Shown one piece after another: positions 32,227 through 41,336 of a stretch of DNA of 64,000 bases. The stretch is from NCBI RefSeq assembly GCF_004209755.1, contig NZ_CP035913.1:6944001-7008000 (forward strand), read 5' to 3'. How positions within the stretch are numbered: position 1 is the first letter of the stretch; each line of letters starts with the position of its first letter. The notes below the pieces were generated by a model, which did not search any database, was not told the DNA's origin, and saw only the letters and a list, made by a program, of their open reading frames with translations. The stretch is from Pseudoduganella lutea (GTDB lineage Bacteria > Pseudomonadota > Gammaproteobacteria > Burkholderiales > Burkholderiaceae_D). A program made the translations under genes and the position numbers.

Positions 32227-33038
32227 ACACGACTCCAACGCGCTCGAACGGCGCGACATGGCTGGAATCCCTGGCCGGATCGGCCGCCGTGCACGACTGG
32301 CCCGCCGTGCGGGTCGTCGACGCCATGCTGGCGGGCGCCCCGGCCCGCTTCATCGCCGTGGTGCCGGACGCGGACAACCGCTTTCCCCGCGCCCGCAACG
32401 GCGAAGTGGGCCTCGTCGAAGGCTGGCAGCTGGCCCAGGCCGTGCAGGAAACCATCGAGGCCGACCGCGATGCCCCACACAAGCGCCCGATCGTCGCCGT
32501 CATCGACGTGACGAGCCAGGCCTACGGACGCCGGGAAGAAGCGTTCGGCATCCACCAGGCGCTGGCCGGCGCCGCCGGCGCCTATGCCCAGGCCCGCCTG
32601 GCCGGCCACCCCGTCATCGGCCTGATCGTCGGGCTGGCGATGTCCGGCGCCTTCCTCGCCCATGGCTACCAGGCCAACCGGCTGATCGCACTGGAAGACC
32701 CGGGCGTGATGGTGCACGCGATGGGCAAGGCCTCCGCCGCGCGCATCACGCTGCGCTCCGTCGAGGCGCTGGAAGCGCTTGCGCAAAGCGTGCCACCGAT
32801 GGCCTACGACATCGGCAGCTATGCCTCGCTCGGCCTGCTGTGGAAGGTCTTGCGGCCATCGAGTGCCGCGACACCGTCGGCGGACGACGTGGCGCTGGTG
32901 CGGACCACGCTGGAAGCGGCGCTGGCCGATATCGCGGCCGAGCCGGAGCGCGACCTGTCGGGAAGGTTCGATGGCGAGCACCGCGCCGCGTCGCGGCGTG
33001 TCCGCGAACTGCTGCGAACGCAATGGGATGGACATTGA
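32223..33038 (+). CDS. mdcE: malonate decarboxylase gamma subunit
   Basis: This 271-residue partner of MdcD has the same fold. Recognisable parts are NRFPRARNGEVGLVEGWQLA, DVTSQAYGRREEAFGIHQALA and GLAMSGAFLAHGYQANRLIALEDPG. The start overlaps the mdcD stop (ATGA) and the end overlaps mdcG by 11 bp. Confidence 0.93.
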   Translation: MNTTPTRSNGATWLESLAGSAAVHDWPAVRVVDAMLAGAPARFIAVVPDADNRFPRARNGEVGLVEGWQLAQAVQETIEADRDAPHKRPIVAVIDVTSQAYGRREEAFGIHQALAGAAGAYAQARLAGHPVIGLIVGLAMSGAFLAHGYQANRLIALEDPGVMVHAMGKASAARITLRSVEALEALAQSVPPMAYDIGSYASLGLLWKVLRPSSAATPSADDVALVRTTLEAALADIAAEPERDLSGRFDGEHRAASRRVRELLRTQWDGH

Positions 33039-33753
33039 TGGCATTGCATTGCTGGCCGTGCGCCACCTGCCCGGGCCCTCGCGGCCGTCGTTCGCCGCCC
33101 ACCCGCGCGTGGCGCAAGCGATGAAAACGCCGCCCTACCGCCCCCATGACCTGCTGTTCCTGCGGCTGCCGGACCGCTTCGATGCGGGCGGCCCGTGGCC
33201 GGCGTGGCTCGATGCCGCCTGGCTGGCCGGCGCGCCGCTGGTGGTGCGGCGCGAGGCGGCGCCGGGCAGCCTGGTGCCCGTGGGCGCCCGCGGCACCAGC
33301 CGCAGCCAGCGCTGCAAGGGTTATGTGCAGCGCGCCGCCGTGGCCCGCCGCGTCACGCCGGAAATGCTGGCCCAAACGCCCTTGGCGGAAGACGCCACGC
33401 TGCCGCCGCTGCGCGCACTGGCCAGCCTCGCGCCCGCGCTCGATGCGCTGGGCCTGGCGTGGGGCCCCACGGGCGGCACCGGGTTCTACCTGGCCAGCGG
33501 CTTGCCCGTGCTGCGTCCCGACAGCGATCTCGACCTGCTGGTGCGCGCACCGGCCCCGCTGGCCAGCCGTATCGTGGAGGAGCTGATGCGCCTGCAGCAT
33601 GGCGCGCCCTGCCGTGTCGACATCCAGGTCGATACGGGCAGCGGCGGGTTTGCACTGGCCGACTACGCGCGCGGCGGACGTGTGCTACTGAAGACCGCGC
33701 ATGGCCCGCTGCTGGTTCCCGACCCGTGGCGCCCGCACACCGAGGCGGCATGA
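33028..33753 (+). CDS. mdcG: malonate decarboxylase holo-[ACP] synthase (phosphoribosyl-dephospho-CoA transferase)
   Basis: This enzyme of about 241 residues attaches the prosthetic group to MdcC. It is a nucleotidyltransferase-fold protein: GGTGFYLASGLPVLRPDSDLDLLVRAP contains the metal-binding Asp-x-Asp pair. ATG at 33028, 11 bp inside mdcE, gives MDIDGIALLAVRHLP; a GTG at 33058 is a shorter alternative. Its stop overlaps mdcH (ATGA). Confidence 0.88.
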   Translation: MDIDGIALLAVRHLPGPSRPSFAAHPRVAQAMKTPPYRPHDLLFLRLPDRFDAGGPWPAWLDAAWLAGAPLVVRREAAPGSLVPVGARGTSRSQRCKGYVQRAAVARRVTPEMLAQTPLAEDATLPPLRALASLAPALDALGLAWGPTGGTGFYLASGLPVLRPDSDLDLLVRAPAPLASRIVEELMRLQHGAPCRVDIQVDTGSGGFALADYARGGRVLLKTAHGPLLVPDPWRPHTEAA

Positions 33754-34685
33754 CGATCCTGTTCACGTTTCCCGGCCAGGGTGCGCAAAAGCCCGGCATG
33801 CTGCACGCGCTGGCGCCGCATCCCGAGACGGCGCGTACCCTCGACGAGGCCGCCACCGTGCTGGGCACCGATCCGCTGGCGCTCGACACGGCGCAGGCGC
33901 TGCGGTCCACGGTGGCGGTGCAGCTTTGCCTGCTGGTGGCCGGCGTCGCCACGGCGCGCCACCTGGCCGCGCTCGATGCCCGGCCCGACATGGTGGCGGG
34001 CCTGTCGATCGGCGCCTACCCCGCCGCCGTGACGGCCGGCGTGCTGGCATTCGCCGACGCCGTGCGGCTGGTGGCGCAACGCGCGCGGTCAATGGAACAA
34101 GCCTACCCGTCCGGTTACGGCATGACGGCCGTGACGGGCCTCACGGCGGCGCGACTGGCGCCGCTGATCGCGCAGGTGCACGGCGATGCGCACCCCGTCT
34201 ATCTCGCCAACCTGAACGGGCCACGCCAGCTGGTGCTTGCCGGTGCCGATGCCGCCATGGCGGCCGTCGCCGATCTGGTGCATGGCACAGGCACGGGCGC
34301 GAAGGCCGAGCGGCTGGCCGTGGCCGTGCCGTCGCACTGCGCCTTGTATGCCCCCCAGGCGCAGGCGCTGGCCGGGGCGATGGCGACCGTGCCGCTGGCC
34401 CGGCCCCGTGTCACGTACATCAGTGGCAGCGTGGCCCGCGCGCTGTTCGACGGTGCCGCCATCGGCGCCGACCTTGCCCACAACATGGCGCGGCAGGTGC
34501 GCTGGCACGACACGATCCGGCATGCCTGGGAACGGGGCGCCCGGCTCGCCGTGGAGATGCCGAGTGGCAGCGTGCTGACGAAGCTCGCGCAACCTGTGTT
34601 CACGGACGGTGTGGCCGTCACCTGCGCCACCGCGTCGCCGGATGACATTGCCCGGCTGGCCACCCGCTTCCGGCAAGGCTCATGA
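33750..34685 (+). CDS. mdcH: malonyl-CoA:ACP malonyltransferase of malonate decarboxylase
   Basis: This 311-residue FabD-like acyltransferase primes MdcC with malonyl groups. It opens with ILFTFPGQGAQKPGML, has the nucleophile Ser86 in VAGLSIGAYPAAV and the catalytic His in VPSHCALYAPQA. It is the last gene of the operon; its stop overlaps the convergent kinase gene by 6 bp and no terminator is visible. No malonate transporter gene (mdcF, mdcLM or madLM) follows. Confidence 0.93.
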   Translation: MTILFTFPGQGAQKPGMLHALAPHPETARTLDEAATVLGTDPLALDTAQALRSTVAVQLCLLVAGVATARHLAALDARPDMVAGLSIGAYPAAVTAGVLAFADAVRLVAQRARSMEQAYPSGYGMTAVTGLTAARLAPLIAQVHGDAHPVYLANLNGPRQLVLAGADAAMAAVADLVHGTGTGAKAERLAVAVPSHCALYAPQAQALAGAMATVPLARPRVTYISGSVARALFDGAAIGADLAHNMARQVRWHDTIRHAWERGARLAVEMPSGSVLTKLAQPVFTDGVAVTCATASPDDIARLATRFRQGS

Positions 34686-36677
34686 AAGGCGCCGTGGGCT
34701 GACTTCGCCGAGTGCGGCAACGAGCTTGGCGACATCGACGGGCTTGACGAAATACAGGTCGAAGCCCGAGGCGACCGCCGCCGCGCGGTCGGCTGCCTGG
34801 CCGTAGCCCGACAGGGCGATGAGGCGCGTCTCGCGCGTGCGGGGATCGGCCCGCAGCTGCCGGGCGAGCTCGAGACCATCGATGTCCGGCAGGCCGATAT
34901 CGAGCAGGCACACGTCTGGCTGCAACTGCACGGCGCAGCGCACCGCGTCGCGCGAACTGGCCAGGCTGACGACCCGGTGCCCCAGCGACGACAGCAGCAT
35001 CTCCACCATCGCCAGCGCATCCTCGTTGTCGTCCACCGCCAGCACGCGCAGGGACGTGGCGCCGTGCGCCGGTTCCCAGGAACGGGGGGCCACGGCGTCG
35101 TCCGCGTTGTCGGCAAGCGGCAGGCACACGGTGAAGCGCGTTCCCTTTCCCTGCCCCGCACTGTGCGCGTGCACCGTGCCGCCGTGCAGTTCCACGAGGC
35201 TGCGCACCAGCGCCAGGCCAATGCCCAGGCCGCCCTGCTTGCGGTCCGGGCTGCGCTCGCCCTGCACGAACATGCCGAACACGGGTTCGAGCATGTCGGG
35301 GGCGAGGCCGATGCCGTTGTCCGACACGCAGGTGCGCACGTAATGGGTGTCGATCGCCAGGTCGATCCCGATCGAGCCGCCCTCCGGTGTGAACTTCGCA
35401 GCGTTGCTGAGCAGGTTGGCGAGTACCTGGACCAGCCGCTTTTCGTCGCCCGCCACGGGCGCCGGCGAGGGCGGCTGGGTCACGTGCAGCATGTGGCCGC
35501 GCACCTCGAGCGCCGGGCGTGCCTGCTCGACGGCCTGGGCAACGACGCGCTTCATGTCCAGCGGTGCCTTGTCGAGGGTGATCAACCCGCGCGTCACGCG
35601 CGCCACGTCCAGCAACTCGTCGATCAGGCCGCTCATGTGCGCGACTTGCCGGTGGATCACGGCCAGCGTCTGTTTTACCTGCTTTTCGTCGCGCTGGCCC
35701 ATCGACAGCAGGGCGGCCGCCGCACTGATCGGTGCCAGCGGATTGCGGAGTTCATGCGCCAGCATGGCCAGGAACTCGTCCTTGCGGCGGTCGGCCACGA
35801 TCAGCGCCTTCTCTGCTTCGACGCGGTCCGCGATGTCCATGGCGATCGCCGCGGCGCCGGCCGGCTTGCCCGCGCCGTTCACGACAGGCGCCGCCGACAC
35901 CAGCACGGTGCGGCGCGGATGGCCCGGGTCGAACGATTCCACCTCGAGCAGGCACTTGTCGACCGTCTCCCCGGCCAGCGCCCGGTACAGGGGCCAGTCG
36001 TCCGGCCCCAGCTTGATGCCCTCGCCACCGGGGCTGGAGGTCCAGCCCTGCCACGCCGAGAAGTCCAGCTTGCCGTCGATGCACGGGATCGACGCACCGA
36101 ACAGCGCCTCGTTGGCCGGGTTGGCGTGCAGCAGCCTGCCCTGCTCGTCGAGCATCATGATGCCCACCGGCGCCGAGCGCAGCACGGCGGCGAGGTAGGC
36201 ACGGCTGGCTTCCGCGCTCCTGGCGCTGCGCACGGCATCTTCGCGCGCGCCCCGAAGGGCCCGCTGCGCCAGCACCTCGGCCGTCACGTTGATCGCCGTG
36301 TGCGAGATGCACACGAGCTGCCCCGCGTCGTCGAAGATCGGCGTATTGGTCGAGGTCCAGTACATGTCCTCGAACCAGGTCTTGCCATCCTTCGTCATGC
36401 GGACCGGGTAGCGCTGGGCCGGCATCATCTGCGGCGTGCGCGTCGCGATCGCCGTGGCGATGGAACGCCCCAACGGGCCCACACCCGTATCGCCCATGTC
36501 AGCGGGGTCCTCGGCGAATGCCTCGAACAGCGGCAAGCCCAGTACCTCTTTGCGGCTGCGGGCAACGGTTTTCAGGAACGCGTCGTTGACCGCGATGATT
36601 TCCAGCCTGTCGGTCGGCGCAAGCAGGTACTGGCCGATCGGCGAGGTGTGAAATGCGGCGGTGAAGAGCGCGTCCAT
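34680..36677 (-). CDS. PAS-domain hybrid sensor histidine kinase with C-terminal receiver
   Basis: This 665-residue soluble kinase has no membrane helix. An N-terminal PAS domain (FHTSPIGQYLLAPTDRLEII), a second PAS (LRSAPVGIMMLDEQGRLLHAN), HisKA with phosphoacceptor His in MLAHELRNPLAPISA, HATPase_c (LLSNAAKFTPEGGSI; GGLGIGLALVRSLVELHGG) and a C-terminal receiver (VLAVDDNEDAL, Asp in CLLDIGLPDIDGLE, Lys in FVKPVD) follow in order. The start with GGAA upstream is preferred over an extended N-terminus. Partner and signal are unknown; it converges on mdcH and need not be related to it. Confidence 0.85.
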   Translation of the reverse strand: MDALFTAAFHTSPIGQYLLAPTDRLEIIAVNDAFLKTVARSRKEVLGLPLFEAFAEDPADMGDTGVGPLGRSIATAIATRTPQMMPAQRYPVRMTKDGKTWFEDMYWTSTNTPIFDDAGQLVCISHTAINVTAEVLAQRALRGAREDAVRSARSAEASRAYLAAVLRSAPVGIMMLDEQGRLLHANPANEALFGASIPCIDGKLDFSAWQGWTSSPGGEGIKLGPDDWPLYRALAGETVDKCLLEVESFDPGHPRRTVLVSAAPVVNGAGKPAGAAAIAMDIADRVEAEKALIVADRRKDEFLAMLAHELRNPLAPISAAAALLSMGQRDEKQVKQTLAVIHRQVAHMSGLIDELLDVARVTRGLITLDKAPLDMKRVVAQAVEQARPALEVRGHMLHVTQPPSPAPVAGDEKRLVQVLANLLSNAAKFTPEGGSIGIDLAIDTHYVRTCVSDNGIGLAPDMLEPVFGMFVQGERSPDRKQGGLGIGLALVRSLVELHGGTVHAHSAGQGKGTRFTVCLPLADNADDAVAPRSWEPAHGATSLRVLAVDDNEDALAMVEMLLSSLGHRVVSLASSRDAVRCAVQLQPDVCLLDIGLPDIDGLELARQLRADPRTRETRLIALSGYGQAADRAAAVASGFDLYFVKPVDVAKLVAALGEVSPRRLS

Positions 36678-36849
36678 CAGGCGATTCCGGCGAATGAAAA
36701 GCCCGATTGTGTCATCGCTCGCCCGCGCACGGCGCCCGGAACGGTCGCGCACGCACGCAAACGGCCCCGGCGGGCTATCATGGCGCACGGTACTGCCGGC
36801 TCCCGGGCCGACACGCCGTCTTTTAACAAATTAACCAGGAGAAACGCCA

Positions 36850-37476
36850 ATGGCCTATACCTTGCCTCCCTTGCCTTACGCTTACGATGCGCTCGAACCG
36901 CATTTCGATGCGCGCACGATGGAAATCCACCACACGAAGCATCACCAGGCCTACATCACCAACCTGAACAACGCGCTTGCCGAAGCGGGTGTCGACGCGG
37001 GGCCGGTGGAAGAACTGATCACGGCGATCGACAAACTGCCGGCGCACATCCAGACGGTGGTGCGCAACAATGGTGGCGGACACGCCAACCACGCACTGTT
37101 CTGGACCGTGCTCACGCCTGCCGGGTCCTCGCCATCGGGCAAGCTGGCGCAGGCGATCGATGCGGACCTGGGCGGCTTTGAAAAATTCCGCGAAGCCTTC
37201 ACGAAAGCCGCGCAAACCCGTTTCGGCAGCGGCTGGGCATGGCTCACGGTCGATGCGAACGGCAAGCTGCTGGTTGAAAGCAGCGCGAACCAGGACAGCC
37301 CGCTGATGGGGCAGTTCGCCGGCATGTCGGGCGGTACGCCAATCCTCGGCCTGGACGTGTGGGAGCATGCCTATTACCTGAACTACCAGAACCGCCGCCC
37401 CGACTACATCGCGGCCTTCTTCAACATTATCGACTGGGATGAAGTGGCGCGCCGCTACGCAGCCGCCGTGAAGTAA
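36850..37476 (+). CDS. superoxide dismutase, Mn/Fe family
   Basis: This 208-residue cytoplasmic enzyme dismutates superoxide. Metal ligands are His27, His81, Asp169 and His173 ([33 protein letters not shown]). The GGGHANH and DVWEHAYYL context is nearer to Mn-type or cambialistic enzymes than to E. coli SodB, but metal preference cannot be settled from sequence. AGGAGAAACGCC precedes the start. It is a single gene. Confidence 0.92.
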   Translation: MAYTLPPLPYAYDALEPHFDARTMEIHHTKHHQAYITNLNNALAEAGVDAGPVEELITAIDKLPAHIQTVVRNNGGGHANHALFWTVLTPAGSSPSGKLAQAIDADLGGFEKFREAFTKAAQTRFGSGWAWLTVDANGKLLVESSANQDSPLMGQFAGMSGGTPILGLDVWEHAYYLNYQNRRPDYIAAFFNIIDWDEVARRYAAAVK

Positions 37477-37655
37477 GCTCCGCCAGCCCCGCAGTTCTTT
37501 CTTACCCGGACCAAGTCAGCCGACTGCCAGCCCGTTCCGGTTTCCCTTCCCTGCCATCCACGAAGCTCCCGCAGCGCGCCACAGCCGCCCGCTATTGCAT
37601 TCGCGCATCCGTTCGGTGCAGGCCGCGCATGTTATTGGGGCACTTCCGCCACGCC

Positions 37656-37669
37656 GATTGTCGACAATC
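37656..37669. promoter_or_regulatory. GntR-type operator candidate 1
   Basis: GATTGTCGACAATC is a perfect 14-bp palindrome 143 bp upstream of the GntR start. It resembles the TTGT-n-ACAA pattern bound by FadR/FCD-type GntR proteins. The core recurs at 37766. Confidence 0.5.
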
Positions 37670-37765
37670 CTGCGCAAAGGTGTGGACACTGACGCTGCGT
37701 CCGGCAACGTCATCATCGCCTGAAACCCGCATTCCAGGCGCTTTGTGTGGCTGTAACCCATCCGC

Positions 37766-37777
37766 ATTGTCGACATT
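37766..37777. promoter_or_regulatory. GntR-type operator candidate 2
   Basis: ATTGTCGACATT shares the palindromic core TGTCGACA with the site at 37656, 35 bp upstream of the GntR start codon. The two centres are 109 bp apart, which would allow looping. Confidence 0.5.
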
Positions 37778-37811
37778 CCGCTTGCGTGGCATGCCGCTTG
37801 CTTAGCAATGG

Positions 37812-38534
37812 ATGAGCCAACCAGACATCCGCCCCATGCCCGCTGCACCATCCTCTGTTCCATCGATCGCCACCGCTCCGGAAGAGCGCATGTATGTCGA
37901 CGTGTACGACGCCATCATGGCGCACCGCCTGCACGCCGGGACGAAGCTTACCGAGCAGGGGTTGGGCGACATCTACGGCCTGGCGCGCCATCACGTGCGC
38001 CGCGTGCTGGTTCGCCTGGCCGCGGACGGCCTCGTCGATCTCGAGCGCAACCGCGGCGCCCGCATCGCCAGCCCCGGTGCGCGCGAGGCGCAGGACATGT
38101 TCGAGCTGCGCCAGGTGCTCGAAGCAAAAGTGATGGACAAGCTGGCCGGCCATCTCACCAACGCCGACGGCGCCGCCCTGCGCGACATGATCGCGCGTGA
38201 ACGCGACGCCTGGATGCGCGGCGACCGGCCGCTGTGGGTCCGTCTCTCCGCCGACTTCCACATCGAACTGGCGAAACTGGCCGGCAACGCATTGATCGTC
38301 GATGCGCTGCGCCGGCTGGTTTCACGCACCACGCTGCTCATCTCCAACCTGGACACCGCCGGCCGGCAACCGTGCTCGTTCGACGAACACGCGGCCGTGA
38401 TCGATGCGCTGCGGGAGCCGGACAGCCGCCACGCCCGGGCGCAAATGGCGCAGCACCTCGACCAGTGTGCCTGTCGCCTGCTGGCCCCCGCTCCCGCGCA
38501 CTTCGACCTGCGCAGTGCCCTGGGCAAGGCATGA
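37812..38534 (+). CDS. GntR-family regulator (FCD domain)
   Basis: This 240-residue regulator has an N-terminal winged helix-turn-helix (MYVDVYDAIMAHRLHAGTKL, LGDIYGLARHHVRRVLVRLAADGLV) and an all-helical FCD effector domain with the metal-binding-type residues (FELRQVLE, ADFHIELAKLAGN, DEHAAVIDAL). It lies 50 bp before an ABC importer gene set in the same direction and probably controls it in response to the imported compound. FCD regulators in similar contexts control nucleobase or organic-acid genes. Confidence 0.85.
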   Translation: MSQPDIRPMPAAPSSVPSIATAPEERMYVDVYDAIMAHRLHAGTKLTEQGLGDIYGLARHHVRRVLVRLAADGLVDLERNRGARIASPGAREAQDMFELRQVLEAKVMDKLAGHLTNADGAALRDMIARERDAWMRGDRPLWVRLSADFHIELAKLAGNALIVDALRRLVSRTTLLISNLDTAGRQPCSFDEHAAVIDALREPDSRHARAQMAQHLDQCACRLLAPAPAHFDLRSALGKA

Positions 38535-38584
38535 CCATTTTCACGGCGGCCGCCCCGCCGCTTACACCACCGAAAGGAAGCACC

Positions 38585-39637
38585 ATGCGTTCTCCCACCC
38601 TCTCCTTGTTCTCTCGCCGCTTTTCGCGGATCGCCGCCGCCCTGGCGATGGGCGTGTTTGCCCTGCCCGCGCTGGCCCAGGACACCAAGATCAAGTTCCA
38701 GCTGGACTGGCGCTTCGAAGGCCCGTCCGCGCTGTTCCTCGTGGCGAAGAGCCGCGGCTACTTCGCGCAGGAAAAGCTGGACGTGACGATCGACGCGGGC
38801 AGCGGCTCGGGCAACGCCGTGAACCGCGTGGCTTCGGGCGCCTACGACATGGGTTTCGCCGACATGGCGGCGCTGATGGAATTCACGGCCAACAACCCGA
38901 CCGCGCCCGGCAAGCCGGTCGGCGTGATGATGGTGTATAACGACACTCCGGCCGCCATCATGGCGTTGAAAAAGTCCGGCATCAAGTCGCCGGCCGACCT
39001 GGCCGGCAAGACCCTGGGTGCCCCCGTCTTCGACGCGGGGCGCCGCGCCTGGCCGCTGCTGGCCAAGGCCAACGGCCTCGATCCGGCAAAATCGAGCTGG
39101 ACGAGCATGGAGCCGGCGCTGCGCGAAACGATGCTGGTGCGGGGCGACGTGCAGGCCATCGCCGGCTTTTCGTTCACGTCGGTGCTCAACCTGAATGCGC
39201 GCGGCGTCAAGGATGCCGATATCGTCGTGATGCCGTATCCGCAGTATGGCGTGCGGCTGTACGGCAATGCGATCATCGCCTCGGATGCGCTGATCAAGCA
39301 GAAGCCCGAAGCGGTAAAAGGCTTCCTGCGCGCCTTTGCGAAAGCGGCCCGCGACGTGATTGCCGATCCGGAACGCGCAATCAAGAGCGTGAAGGAACGC
39401 GATGGCCTGATCGATGAGAAGCTCGAACTGCGCCGCCTGAAGCTGGCCATCGCCAGCGCGATCGCCACGCCGAGCGCCAGGGCGGAAGGCTTTGGCCAGG
39501 TCTCCGCGCCGCGCCTGTCGCTGATGGCCTCGCAAGTATCGGACGTGTATGCCACGAAGACGCGCGTCGACCCGAAGGCCGTCTGGGTTTCCACCTTCCT
39601 GCCCTCGGCGGCCGAACTGAACGTGTTCCCGAAATGA
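38585..39637 (+). CDS. ABC transporter substrate-binding protein (NMT1/THI5-like, NitT/TauT type)
   Basis: This 350-residue periplasmic protein has a signal peptide (AALAMGVFALPALAQ). KIKFQLDWRFEGPSALFLVA, AGSGSGNAVNRVASGAYDMGFADMA and the C-lobe NAIIASDALIKQKPEAVKGF match the NMT1/SsuA-like family. Family ligands include thiamin pyrimidine precursors, nucleobases, taurine and nitrate; sequence alone does not choose. AAGGAAGCACC precedes the start, and the stop overlaps the ATPase start (ATGA). Confidence 0.85.
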   Translation: MRSPTLSLFSRRFSRIAAALAMGVFALPALAQDTKIKFQLDWRFEGPSALFLVAKSRGYFAQEKLDVTIDAGSGSGNAVNRVASGAYDMGFADMAALMEFTANNPTAPGKPVGVMMVYNDTPAAIMALKKSGIKSPADLAGKTLGAPVFDAGRRAWPLLAKANGLDPAKSSWTSMEPALRETMLVRGDVQAIAGFSFTSVLNLNARGVKDADIVVMPYPQYGVRLYGNAIIASDALIKQKPEAVKGFLRAFAKAARDVIADPERAIKSVKERDGLIDEKLELRRLKLAIASAIATPSARAEGFGQVSAPRLSLMASQVSDVYATKTRVDPKAVWVSTFLPSAAELNVFPK

Positions 39638-40443
39638 GCGCCGTGCCAGACACCTTCGCCGGCGATACTTTCGTCGACTTCCGTGAAGTCTTCCTCGCCT
39701 ACGACAATTCCAGCGAATGCGCGGTGGAAGACATCACGCTGCAAACGCAGCCTGGCGAATTCATCGCCATCGTCGGCCCTTCGGGCTGCGGCAAGTCGAC
39801 GTTCATGAAGCTGGCCACGGGGCTGAAGGCCCCCACGCGCGGCACGATCCACATCGGTGGCGAACCGGTGACCGGTCCGCTGAAGTTCGTCGGCATGGCA
39901 TTCCAGGCGCCCACGCTGCTGCCCTGGCGCACCACGCTGGACAACGTGCTGCTGCCGCTGGAAATCGTCGAACCTTATCGCAATACGTTCAGGAAAGACC
40001 GGCCGAAGCATGTGGAGCGCGCGCTGGCGCTGCTGAAGACCGTGGGCCTGGACGGCTATGCGGACAAGTATCCATGGGAGCTCTCCGGCGGCATGCAGCA
40101 GCGCGCGTCGATCTGCCGCGCGCTGATCCACGAACCAAAAATGCTGTTGCTGGACGAGCCGTTCGGCGCGCTCGACGCCTTCACGCGCGAGGAACTGTGG
40201 TGCGTGCTGCGCGATCTGTGGACTGAGCGCCGCTTCAACGTCATCCTCGTCACGCACGACCTGCGCGAAGCCGCCTTCCTGGCCGACACGATCTACGTGA
40301 TGAGCAAGCGGCCGGGCCGGATCGTGGCCCGTCGCGCCAACCCGCTGCCGCGGCCACGCGACCTCGATACCACGTACACCGAGCCGTTCAGCGCCCTCGT
40401 GCACGAATTACGCGAGCACATCGGCCGCGTCCGCAGTACCTGA
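39634..40443 (+). CDS. ABC transporter ATPase (NitT/TauT type)
   Basis: This 269-residue ATPase has Walker A (GPSGCGKST), Q-loop (FQAPTLLPWRT), signature (ELSGGMQQRASICRAL), Walker B (LLLDEPFGALDAFTREEL) and switch His (VTHDLREAAFLAD). It powers the importer with the neighbouring binding protein and permease. Its start overlaps the upstream stop by four bases. Confidence 0.92.
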   Translation: MSAVPDTFAGDTFVDFREVFLAYDNSSECAVEDITLQTQPGEFIAIVGPSGCGKSTFMKLATGLKAPTRGTIHIGGEPVTGPLKFVGMAFQAPTLLPWRTTLDNVLLPLEIVEPYRNTFRKDRPKHVERALALLKTVGLDGYADKYPWELSGGMQQRASICRALIHEPKMLLLDEPFGALDAFTREELWCVLRDLWTERRFNVILVTHDLREAAFLADTIYVMSKRPGRIVARRANPLPRPRDLDTTYTEPFSALVHELREHIGRVRST

Positions 40444-40470
40444 ATGACATTGGCAACTGAAGGATTCACC

Positions 40471-41232
40471 ATGAACAGCAAGACCATCAAGACCTTCGCA
40501 CCGTGGCTGCTGCTGCTCGCGATCCTGCTGCTGTGGCAGCTTATCTGCAGCGCGTTCGACGTTTCGGAGTTCATCTTCCCCAGCCCCGCCGCGATCGGCG
40601 CCGCGCTGGTTGAATTCGCCGGCCCGATCGCGGGGCACGCATGGCACACGTTCTGGGTGACGATGACCGGCTTCGCCATCGCCGTCGCCGTCGGCGTGTC
40701 GCTCGGCGTACTGGTCGGCTCGTCGCCGGTGATGTACGCGGCCGCGTATCCGCTGATGACGGCGTTCAACGCGCTGCCCAAAGCGGCGTTCGTGCCCATC
40801 CTCGTCGTCTGGTTCGGCATCGGCGCCGGCCCGGCGATCCTGACCGCGTTCCTCATCTCGTTCTTCCCCATCATGGTCAACATCGCCACGGGCCTGGCCA
40901 CGCTGGAACCGGAACTGGAAGACGTGCTGCGGGTACTGGGCGCGCGCCGGCTGGACGTGCTGCTGAAGGTTGGCCTGCCGCGCTCGCTGCCGTATTTCTT
41001 TGCTTCGCTGAAAGTGGCGATCACGCTGGCGTTCGTCGGCTCCACGGTGTCCGAAATGAACGCGGCGAACGAAGGCATCGGCTACCTGCTCGTCTCGGCC
41101 GGCTCCTCGATGAAGATGCCGCTGGCGTTCGCGGGGCTGGGCGTGATCGGCGCCATGGCGATGGCGATGTACGAACTGTTCGCCGTGGTCGAGCGGCGTT
41201 CCACGGCCTGGGCGCACCGGGGAGCGCGCTAG
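40471..41232 (+). CDS. ABC transporter permease (NitT/TauT type)
   Basis: This inner-membrane protein of about 253 residues has six hydrophobic segments and the cytoplasmic EAA-like loop (DVLRVLGARRLDVLLKVGLPRSLPYFFASLK). ATG at 40471 is chosen because GAAGGA lies 7-8 nt upstream; an ATG at 40444 right after the ATPase stop is possible. With only one permease gene the transporter should work as a homodimer. Confidence 0.9.
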   Translation: MNSKTIKTFAPWLLLLAILLLWQLICSAFDVSEFIFPSPAAIGAALVEFAGPIAGHAWHTFWVTMTGFAIAVAVGVSLGVLVGSSPVMYAAAYPLMTAFNALPKAAFVPILVVWFGIGAGPAILTAFLISFFPIMVNIATGLATLEPELEDVLRVLGARRLDVLLKVGLPRSLPYFFASLKVAITLAFVGSTVSEMNAANEGIGYLLVSAGSSMKMPLAFAGLGVIGAMAMAMYELFAVVERRSTAWAHRGAR

Positions 41233-41336
41233 TCTCTATAACGTTTCGCTCATCGGATTGATCGCTTCCGTCTTGACAGCGCCGGCCGGGCCGCATCTAC
41301 TGGCTGGCAGCGGTTCACGACAATACGGAGACAACG

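Larger units (their letters stand above)
37477..37811. other. intergenic region upstream of the GntR gene
   Basis: This 335-bp stretch contains no credible gene. It is less GC-rich than the coding sequence around it and contains two copies of a TGTCGACA palindrome, annotated separately. It probably holds the promoter of the GntR-ABC transporter operon. Confidence 0.5.
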
